NCBI GenBank assembly: GCA_020073395.1
Contig: JAIQFF010000022.1
Coordinates: forward strand, 1 to 44,895
Length of the DNA stretch: 44,895 nt
Reading direction: 5' to 3'
Source: Terriglobia bacterium
GTDB lineage: Bacteria; Acidobacteriota; Terriglobia; Terriglobales; Acidobacteriaceae
Both the position numbers and the translations under genes were made by a program. The notes under the pieces were generated by a model. It was not told where the DNA came from. It saw only the letters and a list, made by a program, of their open reading frames with translations, and did no database searches. Of the stretch, positions 26,401-32,447 are shown piece by piece; position 1 is the first letter of the stretch, and every line of letters starts with the position of its first letter.

Positions 26401-26912
26401 GTAAAGTTGGCGGCGCCATTGGCGTCGGTCATGGTGCCGGCGGCCAGCAGCAGCAGCTTGCTGAAATCCCGGGCGTTGAGGGGAAGGCTCGAAACCTCTC
26501 CGCTGGAAAGACGCTCGCCGCCGCTGGCTTGCGCGGAAGATTCCTCGGCGACGGGCAAGACACGGATTTCGGCCGCCTGCGCCGACAGTTGCAGCGCGCT
26601 GGTGAGCGAGGCGCCGTCCTGAATGACGATGGGCTTTGCCAGGCGCCAGGTCCTGTCGGTGCCTTCCACCGAAAGGTCGTAGTCTCCGGCAACGATGTCA
26701 GAGAGGGCAAAGTCGCCGCCGGCAGAAGTCGCGGCTTGATAATGGCGATTCCCTGTGGTCGAAGTAAGTCTGACGGTCGCCGCGCTGACGGGCTTTCCCA
26801 AATCGTCGCGCAGCACGCCGCGCCACGATGACAGGGCAAGTGCGCCGGCCACCGACACCAACATGGCAATGAGGCACAGGGTACGGAAAGGCTTCCCAAG
26901 ACGGAAGAACAT
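23490..26912 (-). CDS. Oar-like TonB-dependent receptor with carboxypeptidase-regulatory-like domain
   Basis: A 1140-residue outer membrane protein. A signal peptide is followed by a CarboxypepD_reg-like beta-sandwich (about residues 30-115: GVLRDDLGKPVSAATVRL, GDFALSDIVAGDYDLSVEG), a plug domain (QFAVNGQRGTATVFALDGFD, VQSNTGVMSAEIGHGAASYTN) and a long barrel ending FSLKLIY with the aromatic C-terminus. Such receptors are greatly expanded in Acidobacteriota and are thought to take up large substrates. No sugar- or metal-specific feature was seen. It is upstream-adjacent to the lasso B2 gene but on the opposite strand. Confidence 0.92.
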   Translation of the reverse strand: MFFRLGKPFRTLCLIAMLVSVAGALALSSWRGVLRDDLGKPVSAATVRLTSTTGNRHYQAATSAGGDFALSDIVAGDYDLSVEGTDRTWRLAKPIVIQDGASLTSALQLSAQAAEIRVLPVAEESSAQASGGERLSSGEVSSLPLNARDFSKLLLLAAGTMTDANGAANFTQQFAVNGQRGTATVFALDGFDTTDPEMGGATFSNFNVDAIQEVQSNTGVMSAEIGHGAASYTNVVTKSGTNQVHGSFFEFARNAAFDARNYFDHKSVADERRIPPFVRNEFGFTNGGPVVLPKIYNGRDRTFYFGQYQGFRQVLGTTQVFPVPTAAERQGIDTETFPGDTLTVPVNPAIVPVLEHYPLPNDPKGAYGDRTYAASSKIYTRTDQFSVRVDHRISDKASLLTRFSLNQVTGPLTNPDQTAIDPSFAVQFFDHQRNAGVKYSRTISPHLISDTAFSYIRSTPFFPALNHTQPAMAFGDGLFQAFNQPGGSIFGSYSNLYQLKHDMSYVHSNHAFKWGVEIRYNRDATIFGTNPNGQYSFGGGTAYSPVLITSASGTHDIQPGDPLPDSLTGLLTATPYSYGVIAAADVTPIGDRFDEAAVRREAYNFYFQDTWKARPNLTINYGLRYEVNSRIHEAEHRTSLPRFVDASGKDVPYWDHNAKQPFYFNPQPPYDQDWNGLGPRLSLDYAVTSHTVLHAGGSITSIVPNLWQDNFLTGGIPLATSLYSSALPNVPLPFHNSVVRVTLPPPYTTAGKLLFPNGDASHVPPNTQVDLQRYQDDLKALTPGNQVQLISMIGLAKNFRNGYIESYTAGIDHDFRDFKFTAAYVATAGVHLASVFSPNSYGGADPAFAPFTQFDSSGNAIGGFGPESVITSRSHSTYHALQTGVSKNSARAGLGLQASYTYSKSIDDTSSVLGGLVAGAGVVLQTLPQNPWNPGAEKGPSTFDATHSFTLSLIQVLPLDHVGFLRPLGRTLTRGWQFLNITTLTSGAPFSVYSGVQQTGVGAGGTDRPDLVEQPHFSTSGPVREDYFGRGADNTSFFSIPINVPGGTGPNHGRFGTLGRNTFRGPDFQQYDVALIKDTPFGRRGNGELGTVEFRAEFFNVLNLVNFGLPSNILRGSGFGIISKTAGPSRQIQFSLKLIY

Positions 26913-26920
26913 TGCAGGGC

Positions 26921-26926
26921 ATTATA
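26921..26926 (-). promoter_or_regulatory. -10 element close to the receptor start codon
   Basis: TATAAT on the minus strand ends 8 nt before the ATG of the TonB-dependent receptor. Transcription would start at or within a base or two of the ATG, giving a leaderless mRNA. No clear -35 was seen. Confidence 0.45.
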
Positions 26927-26948
26927 TCCGCTGATGTGGGCGCGTGAT

Positions 26949-27125
26949 GTAGGCGCGAGCGTCCCGCTCGTGCAAAACCATCCCGTCGCTCTGAGCTCCT
27001 AACTCCCGGTTCTGCTCTTTCCTTCGCATCCTTCGCGGATTTTCTTTGCGATCTTTGCGGTTAACGCTTTTGACATCAGTCTCGGTGGGATTGAGGACGC
27101 ACGAGCGGGACGCTTGCGCCTCCAT
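26949..27125. repeat. Inverted pair of family B hairpin repeats
   Basis: TAGGCGCGAGCGTCCCGCTC at 26950 and its inverted form ACGAGCGGGACGCTTGCGCC at 27101 flank about 120 bp containing C/T-rich TTCGCGGATTTTC-type sequence. The second copy is about 40 bp before the lasso B2 start. Confidence 0.7.
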
Positions 27126-27164
27126 TCATACCGTTGCGGTATAGTAGCGACTTCAGGTTCGAGC

Positions 27165-27569
27165 ATGGCGCGTCTCCCGTGGTTGCGAGAAATTCCCGCG
27201 TTGTCGCGGGCTGCTGCCTTGGTGTGCGCTGTCCGCCTGGCTTTGTGGATCGTCCCTTTTGCCAGGCTGCGGCGGGTTGTCGCGTTCCTGGCCCGTCCCC
27301 GTTTGCGGCGGCAAAGCCACAATTCGGCCGAGCAGCTGAGTTGGGCGGTGCGAGCGATCAGCCAGTATGTGCCCCGCGCCACCTGTCTTACCCAGGCGTT
27401 AGTTCTGCATATCATGCTCAGGCAGGAAGGCTTGCACTCCAGAATTCGAATTGGAGTCAGCAAGGATGCAGGACACTTTGAAGCTCACGCCTGGGTTGAA
27501 AGCCAGGACCAGGTTGTAATCGGCGACTCGGGCCTGCAGCGCTTCACTCCGATGACGGTCTGGGAATGA
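27165..27569 (+). CDS. Lasso peptide leader peptidase (B2 protein)
   Basis: A 134-residue transglutaminase-like cysteine protease of the lasso B2 family, which cuts the leader from the precursor after the B1 protein presents it. The catalytic Cys74 lies in PRATCLTQALVLHIMLRQ, the family signature, His108 in FEAHAWVE, and Asp121 is the probable third member. The N-terminal half is helical and basic. It is stand-alone, so the RRE must come from the separate B1 gene at 32085. TATAGT at 27140-27145 may be a -10. It is 3' to 3' with the methyltransferase gene. Confidence 0.92.
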   Translation: MARLPWLREIPALSRAAALVCAVRLALWIVPFARLRRVVAFLARPRLRRQSHNSAEQLSWAVRAISQYVPRATCLTQALVLHIMLRQEGLHSRIRIGVSKDAGHFEAHAWVESQDQVVIGDSGLQRFTPMTVWE

Positions 27570-27612
27570 TGGTTTCCGAGTGACGGCGCGAATCAGGCGG
27601 CGAAAGTCAGCC

Positions 27613-28761
27613 TTAGGTGCAGCGCTCTATCACTCTGCTCACAAACTGGGCGGCCGCCGCCTTCGAAGGAAAACAGTCGCTGAAGCGTTCCAGCAGTTCT
27701 GCCGCCAGTTCGGCAGCGCTCCGTTGTCCATCGAAGGCACCCAGCAGGTACTTCTCCGCTTCACCCTTTCGCGACAACTTCGGCGTGTAGTTGGGAAATT
27801 GTTTCTTCACCTGCGCTGGATCGAGAGGGAAATTCCACAAGGTTGAGTGATCGAACTGCGCTTTAATGGCTAAGCTCTCGCCATCGGTGTTTCCGTCCTC
27901 TATTTGAACGTGCCAGCGCCAGACTTCGCCGTTATTGGTTTGAATTCTGGCACGGACGCGGTCCCCGGTGCGCAGCTCAAAGGGTGTTTCTATGGGGAAG
28001 AAGCTGTGCAGCCAGTCAACCGTCGGCGCCAGCGGAGAATTGGTGAAGGAAATGCCGGGAGCCAGTTCGAGCACTATCCATGCGGCTAAGCCGTGCATTA
28101 CGCCGTCGCGCGACGCGACCGAGAGTGTCTCCCCGACCACGTAAGGACTGCTGACCTCTTCAAATTGGATGGTGGTCAGCGAAGCGGGAGGCGCCAGCAC
28201 GTTTTCCGGTTCGAGTTTGAAGTGATAGTCGGTATTGGCCGCAAACCGCCGAATTGAAGACAGGTCAAGGCCGTAACGATCTTTCTCCCAAATGTCCAGG
28301 TTTCGCGCGTCGTCTATTTCGACCGGGGCGGCGAGGAGCTGAAGGGAGTGAGGAATAATCCTGCCGCCCGGCTTGAGGAAGCGCTTCCGGGCGTCGAGCA
28401 ATATGCCCAGCAATCCGCCCTGGAGGCCGAAACTGCATCCTGTATCCGAAACGATTACGTCCACCGGTTCGGGCAGTTGGATCTCCTGGGAGCGGCCCTG
28501 GCGGAATTCCACAATGTCGTTGAAGCCGTTGCCGGCGCAGAGTTCTCGCGCCAGTGGTAGCGCCCCACTCATCTCGACTGCGTAAACCTTGCGGGCGCCG
28601 GCCAGGCAGGCGAAGAATGAAAGAATGCCGCTGCCGGCTCCAATGTCGAGCACCACATCATTCTTGCGGACGACCTGGCTTATAGCTTTTTGGTAGGTGC
28701 TCGTACGGCGGGTGTCGGCAATCAGCCAGTGATGGAAGGGCAGCGAATCTTCTTCGGACAC
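27613..28761 (-). CDS. PRMT-like SAM methyltransferase with C-terminal PqqD/RRE-like domain
   Basis: A 382-residue protein. The N-terminal part has DTRRTSTYQKAI and motif I VLDIGAGSGILSFFACLAGA, typical of protein arginine methyltransferases, followed by a beta-barrel-like region. The double-Glu loop of true PRMTs is replaced by SDTGCSFGLQGG, so arginine may not be the target. The last 75 residues (SRKGEAEKYLLGAFDGQ, then SAAELAAELLERF) resemble a PqqD-type domain, which in RiPP enzymes binds leader peptides. The start is GTG 28761 with GAGGG upstream. It lies about 180 bp behind the precursor on the same strand, so it probably modifies the lasso peptide. Confidence 0.75.
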   Translation of the reverse strand: MSEEDSLPFHHWLIADTRRTSTYQKAISQVVRKNDVVLDIGAGSGILSFFACLAGARKVYAVEMSGALPLARELCAGNGFNDIVEFRQGRSQEIQLPEPVDVIVSDTGCSFGLQGGLLGILLDARKRFLKPGGRIIPHSLQLLAAPVEIDDARNLDIWEKDRYGLDLSSIRRFAANTDYHFKLEPENVLAPPASLTTIQFEEVSSPYVVGETLSVASRDGVMHGLAAWIVLELAPGISFTNSPLAPTVDWLHSFFPIETPFELRTGDRVRARIQTNNGEVWRWHVQIEDGNTDGESLAIKAQFDHSTLWNFPLDPAQVKKQFPNYTPKLSRKGEAEKYLLGAFDGQRSAAELAAELLERFSDCFPSKAAAAQFVSRVIERCT

Positions 28762-28940
28762 CTGGCATCCCTCACGCGGGGAAACTGAGCGACTCTGGAA
28801 CCTGGAAGGAAAGGACTTTCAGTGGTGCCGTGGTTGACGCCTCAAGATTCTCTTTCACCACGCACCGAAACCAAGCCTCGATTACTACATACCTGTGTGA
28901 TTTCTTCACGAGTTGTGCGGAGGAAACTGGCCAACAGACT

Positions 28941-29105
28941 TCACGGGTGTTTCATCAAATTCGTCATCTGCATCATCTCCACCACACTACCGAAACCGCC
29001 GAGGGCGATCTCTTCAATCGCACCCAAATCTTCCAGCCTAGGAGAAGAATATGCCGCTTTTGCGGTCTGTTGTCCGCGTAATGGCAATGAAGCCTTGGAA
29101 TCCAT
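28941..29105 (-). CDS. Lasso peptide precursor, 54 aa
   Basis: A short ORF that starts 23 nt after the cyclase stop, with GGGAGG 8 nt before the ATG. Residues 19-28 are YSSPRLEDLG, which is the lasso leader motif YxxPxLxxLG recognised by the B1 protein. The leader ends Ile33-Ala34-Leu35; Ala takes the usual Thr(-2) place. The predicted core is residues 36-54, GGFGSVVEMMQMTNLMKHP. Gly1 and Glu8 of the core can form an eight-residue macrolactam, leaving an 11-residue loop and tail. A cut one residue later would give a seven-residue ring. No similar mature peptide is known to me. Confidence 0.88.
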   Translation of the reverse strand: MDSKASLPLRGQQTAKAAYSSPRLEDLGAIEEIALGGFGSVVEMMQMTNLMKHP

Positions 29106-29128
29106 AGCCTAGACCTCCCAACTCGTCT

Positions 29129-31018
29129 TCAAGCGGGGTGAAGACGCCTGCTTCCCAGCCACAGGGCCAAGTTCAGAGCCTGCCAAACCGAATCTCCAGC
29201 TTCAGGGAACCCGCTGTCTACTCGATCCTTCCCCGCCTTTATGGCATCGAGATTAACATAACCTTTAGCCGGGCCCAAGGCTTGGTTGGACAGTTCCGGC
29301 ACCGAAAGTACCGGGTCTTGCTTGAGCAGCGACGTCATGAATGCGCCGCCGGTATCGGCCAGGAGCGTGCGAGAGCGGACCATTTCGGGAAGAATCCCCT
29401 GCATGCCCTCTCGTATCACTCGTTTCGGCAAAGGGCTGTACGTTTTCATGGGTAGAGGGAGCGAAAGGAAGAACTCGATTACCCTGCGGTCTGAAAAAGG
29501 ATGCCGGGCTTCGATTCCCATGGTGGCCGCCAGTCTCCCCGAGTGCTCAAAGAAGAATGGCAGGACACCGCAGGTGAAACTCCAGGAGTGCAGCGTGCCG
29601 ATATTCTGGGATGCTGCCCAGAGCTTTCGCCTCTTCAATTCAAAACGCTCCTGGATTCCCATCCGAAGGGCGAAGTCAGGGTTAATACACGAACCCTCCG
29701 GATAAGGTCGGAGCTTGCGCCCGCGAAGCCGCCGCCATGTTTCAAATAAGCCAGGCATCATCGGAGCCAAGCCGTGAGTTCTCAAGATCGACAAACGGGA
29801 TTCGCCGAATTCTCGGGAGCCAAAGGACAGTTCCCTGCGCAGAGTATTCCATTGCCAGGAACGCGCCAGAGTGGCCAGGTATGTGTACGGCGGGATGATG
29901 TGATCGCCGGATATTCCGTCCAGCAACACACGGACGCCGGCCTTTTTGGCAGCGGCAAAGCCGAACCAATTGGTGAAGTAGGTGAAGATTTCAAAGGGTT
30001 CGTCGCTGTCCGTCATCTGCTCCGTCATCGGTGAGACCTGATCGGAGCGAACGATATGCGGAGTGAGTCCGCCGCCGCGAAGGACCTCGCGAATGAACGG
30101 GGTCTCGCCGCATCTTGATTCGTCGGCGTCAACCAGCGAGATGGTATGCAGCGGTTCCTTCAACTCCGCTGCCAGCAACTCGCGAATTGTGCATACCACG
30201 GAAGAGGAATCGATACCTCCGCTTAAAGTTGACCCGACGGGGTGGGAGCTGCGCAGCCGGCAGCGCACCGCTTCCAGGAAAATTTCGCGAAAGGCTTCGC
30301 CGTATTCCCGTAATGAACCGAGTTTCAGGACGGGCGGCGCCTTGAGGTCCCAGTAGTCTCTCAAGGCGAAGCCGCCGGGACCCACACTCAGCGAATGGCC
30401 CGCCGGCAGCCGCTGGACGTCCTGGTAGAAAGTGGATTCTTCATCTTCGCGATCCAGTTCCTCGACCAGGAAATCGGCGAGCCGGGATTCGTTCAGACGG
30501 CGGGGAACCGTGTCCAGCGCCAGAACGGCGCGGATTTCAGATCCGAAGGCGAACAGCGAGCCCGAGCGATGGTAGTAAAAAGGTTTCACCCCGACATAGT
30601 CGCGGACACAGAATAACTGTTGCTTGCGGGCGTCCCAGATGGCAAAAGCAAAGTCGCCCAGCAGCCGGTTCGGGCACTCTTCCCCCCAGCACTCGTAGGC
30701 CCGAAGGACCAGTTCGGCATCGGTGTCATTGCGAGGCGGCGATCCCTTCGAGTGCAGCAAGCGCGTCAACTCCAAACGGTTGTCGATGCGCCCATCCATC
30801 GTGATGCAAAGTGTGCCATCCTGGTTCGTAAGCGGCTGCTTCTCGTGCGCTGATTCAGGAGTGGTTTGGAGCAGCAGATGGCCGAGGCCGACCGCGCCAT
30901 CGAGCCAGTGCTGGATTCCGTCCGGACCCCGGTGCGCGACCGCAGCCGTCATGAGCCGGAGAGACTGGTCGGCAGCGGGCCGACCGTCCAGGTTGTAGAG
31001 GCCGGTTATTCCGCTCAT
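29129..31018 (-). CDS. Lasso peptide macrolactam synthetase (asparagine-synthetase-like C protein)
   Basis: A 629-residue homologue of asparagine synthetase B. The N-terminal glutaminase-like domain begins MSGITGLYNLDG and lacks the Cys at position 2 needed for glutamine hydrolysis, as in lasso cyclases, but keeps RGPDG and GDFAFAIWD. The ATP-pyrophosphatase loop SGGIDSSS is at about residues 266-273. The enzyme should adenylate the Glu8 side chain and join it to the Gly1 amine. Start taken at ATG 31018, next to a TTG at 31021. The precursor gene follows in the same operon. Confidence 0.92.
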   Translation of the reverse strand: MSGITGLYNLDGRPAADQSLRLMTAAVAHRGPDGIQHWLDGAVGLGHLLLQTTPESAHEKQPLTNQDGTLCITMDGRIDNRLELTRLLHSKGSPPRNDTDAELVLRAYECWGEECPNRLLGDFAFAIWDARKQQLFCVRDYVGVKPFYYHRSGSLFAFGSEIRAVLALDTVPRRLNESRLADFLVEELDREDEESTFYQDVQRLPAGHSLSVGPGGFALRDYWDLKAPPVLKLGSLREYGEAFREIFLEAVRCRLRSSHPVGSTLSGGIDSSSVVCTIRELLAAELKEPLHTISLVDADESRCGETPFIREVLRGGGLTPHIVRSDQVSPMTEQMTDSDEPFEIFTYFTNWFGFAAAKKAGVRVLLDGISGDHIIPPYTYLATLARSWQWNTLRRELSFGSREFGESRLSILRTHGLAPMMPGLFETWRRLRGRKLRPYPEGSCINPDFALRMGIQERFELKRRKLWAASQNIGTLHSWSFTCGVLPFFFEHSGRLAATMGIEARHPFSDRRVIEFFLSLPLPMKTYSPLPKRVIREGMQGILPEMVRSRTLLADTGGAFMTSLLKQDPVLSVPELSNQALGPAKGYVNLDAIKAGKDRVDSGFPEAGDSVWQALNLALWLGSRRLHPA

Positions 31019-31023
31019 CAAGC

Positions 31024-31029
31024 TATAAT
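31024..31029 (+). promoter_or_regulatory. -10 element for the kinase-B1 operon
   Basis: TATAAT lies 15 nt before ATG 31045, in the 26-bp gap between the divergent cyclase and kinase genes. The untranslated leader would be under 10 nt. No good -35 is visible, so this rests on the -10 alone. Confidence 0.45.
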
Positions 31030-31044
31030 TCTAGTCCTGCCAGA

Positions 31045-32088
31045 ATGAGTGAAGTCGCGACACTAGTGAATCGAGGTGATCCGGCGAGTCGGGTTGCCGA
31101 AGCTGGACTCGACATGACCGGGGCGACCCGATACCGCGTCTGTGACCTGTTAGTGGAAAGTTCTGTTCCCCTGCCCGAACTGAGCCAGGTGGAGGGAGGA
31201 AGTCCTGACTGCCGCTTCGAGGTATTGCCTGCCGCTGAGGGTTTCGCAGAAGACGCTCACTGGTTCCATCAATGGATCACCGCGGACAAAGAGACCTGGC
31301 TTAAACTCGCCGACCGTGGCGAAGATTACCTGCTACGGTTTCTTGATCAAGGCGACTTCCTGATTTCACGCGATGGGAGAGATGTTCGGTGCTGTCCTTT
31401 GCCGGGCACGCCGGAGTCCACCATCCGCCATCTGTTCCTCGACCAGGCCGTTCCGCTCGTGCTCAGCCTTTGGGAATCCCTGGTGTTGCATGCCAGCGCA
31501 ATTCTCACTCCGCAGGGCGTGATCGCATTCGTGGGAAAGAGCGGTCAGGGGAAGTCCACACTGGCAGCATGCTTTGGTCAAAGTGGTTTCCGGCTGATTT
31601 CCGATGACTATCTGGTCCTGCGAAAAATGGCGCTGCGCAAAATGGTAGAGGACTGGTTCGCGATCCCGAGTTATCCGGGGGTTAGACTCTGGCCCGAAGC
31701 CAGCGACGGAATATTCAGCGTGCCGCCGGAAAGCGCCGAGATTGCCCACTATACGGACAAGCGCAGGGTGAGCGATCCTGCACTGGTTCCGTTTGCCGAG
31801 GGTCCGTCCGCTCTCCGCTGTTTGTACTTCCTGAACGATCAAGGGGACGCATTTCTGCCGGAACCCTCCATCCTTCCCCTGAGGCCACGGGAAGCTTTCA
31901 TGAAACTGGTGAGCTGCGCTTTCAGTCTGGATGTCCGCGACAAGGTGCGGCTGGAGCGTCAATTTGAGGCCATCGGCCAAATCACTGCCCAGCTGCCTTG
32001 CTTTCAGCTGGAGTATGCGCGAGACTTTGCTATGCTGCCGGCGGTCCGGCGCATGATTGTCGATCAGCCAGTGAGGAGCGGGTTATGA
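31045..32088 (+). CDS. HPr-kinase-like protein of the lasso cluster
   Basis: A 347-residue protein. A C-terminal HprK/P-like P-loop domain holds GKSGQGKSTLAACFG (about 164-178) followed by ISDDYLVL, the metal-binding Asp pair of HPr-kinase relatives. Preceding residues form a variable domain. Homologues in paeninodin-type clusters (ThcoK, PadeK) phosphorylate the C-terminal Ser of the precursor. The precursor here ends in Pro and has only one Ser and one Thr in the core, so the phosphate acceptor is unclear. The stop overlaps the B1 start (ATGA). Confidence 0.82.
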   Translation: MSEVATLVNRGDPASRVAEAGLDMTGATRYRVCDLLVESSVPLPELSQVEGGSPDCRFEVLPAAEGFAEDAHWFHQWITADKETWLKLADRGEDYLLRFLDQGDFLISRDGRDVRCCPLPGTPESTIRHLFLDQAVPLVLSLWESLVLHASAILTPQGVIAFVGKSGQGKSTLAACFGQSGFRLISDDYLVLRKMALRKMVEDWFAIPSYPGVRLWPEASDGIFSVPPESAEIAHYTDKRRVSDPALVPFAEGPSALRCLYFLNDQGDAFLPEPSILPLRPREAFMKLVSCAFSLDVRDKVRLERQFEAIGQITAQLPCFQLEYARDFAMLPAVRRMIVDQPVRSGL

Positions 32089-32369
32089 CCGTAGTGCTGA
32101 ACGATCATCTCAGGATTCCAGAAGAGGTCCTCACCAGCAAAGTCGGCGACGAGACGGTTCTGCTGAATCTTCAAACCGGCATGTACTACAGCCTGGATCC
32201 CGTGGGAACTCGATTCCTCGAAGTGCTGCAGCGGACCGGCCGGCTGGACGAAGTTCACCATGCACTGCTGGAACAGTTCGACGTCTCCACCGCGAAACTG
32301 GAAGCGGATCTGCTAAAGCTTTCCCAGGACATGCTGGCCAGAGGCTTGCTGGTGAAGGACGGCGAGTAA
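32085..32369 (+). CDS. PqqD-type leader-binding protein (lasso B1, RRE)
   Basis: A 94-residue winged-helix protein. ETVLLNLQTGMYYSLDPVGTRF is the PqqD/B1 beta-hairpin and the helix LEADLLKLSQDMLARGLL follows. In lasso systems B1 binds the YxxP part of the leader and delivers the precursor to B2 and the cyclase. Start set at ATG 32085, overlapping the kinase stop; a longer reading frame upstream is not needed. AGGAG precedes it. Confidence 0.9.
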   Translation: MTVVLNDHLRIPEEVLTSKVGDETVLLNLQTGMYYSLDPVGTRFLEVLQRTGRLDEVHHALLEQFDVSTAKLEADLLKLSQDMLARGLLVKDGE

Positions 32370-32387
32370 AGCAGTGGAGTAGTTGGA

Positions 32388-32446
32388 TGGAGGACGGGCG
32401 TCCCCGCCCGTCTCTTAGCGCCGACGGGCGAGACGCCCGTCCTCCA
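32388..32446. repeat. Double family C hairpin repeat
   Basis: Outer arms TGGAGGACGGGCGTC and GACGCCCGTCCTCCA enclose an inner GACGGGCG-type pair, so the element can form either one long stem or two small hairpins. It separates the convergent B1 and nucleotidyltransferase genes and may end both transcripts. Confidence 0.8.
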
Positions 32447-32447
32447 T

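Noticed and set aside
24708-26831. Long plus-strand ORFs of 341 and 328 codons
   Set aside because: They are antisense to the TonB-dependent receptor, have no family features, and follow from the high-GC codon use of the real gene.
23490-27569. TonB receptor as a lasso uptake receptor with isopeptidase, as in astexin-type loci
   Set aside because: No isopeptidase or sigma/anti-sigma pair is present and the receptor is of the general Oar-like type, so there is no support beyond adjacency.
28762-28940. A second lasso precursor between the precursor and the methyltransferase
   Set aside because: All three minus-strand frames were read; no YxxP motif or Gly-starting core was found, only a short open stretch without a start or leader features.
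28822-29112. Plus-strand ORFs of 96 and 83 codons opposite the precursor
   Set aside because: No ribosome binding site or family features; the minus-strand precursor with lasso motifs explains the sequence better.
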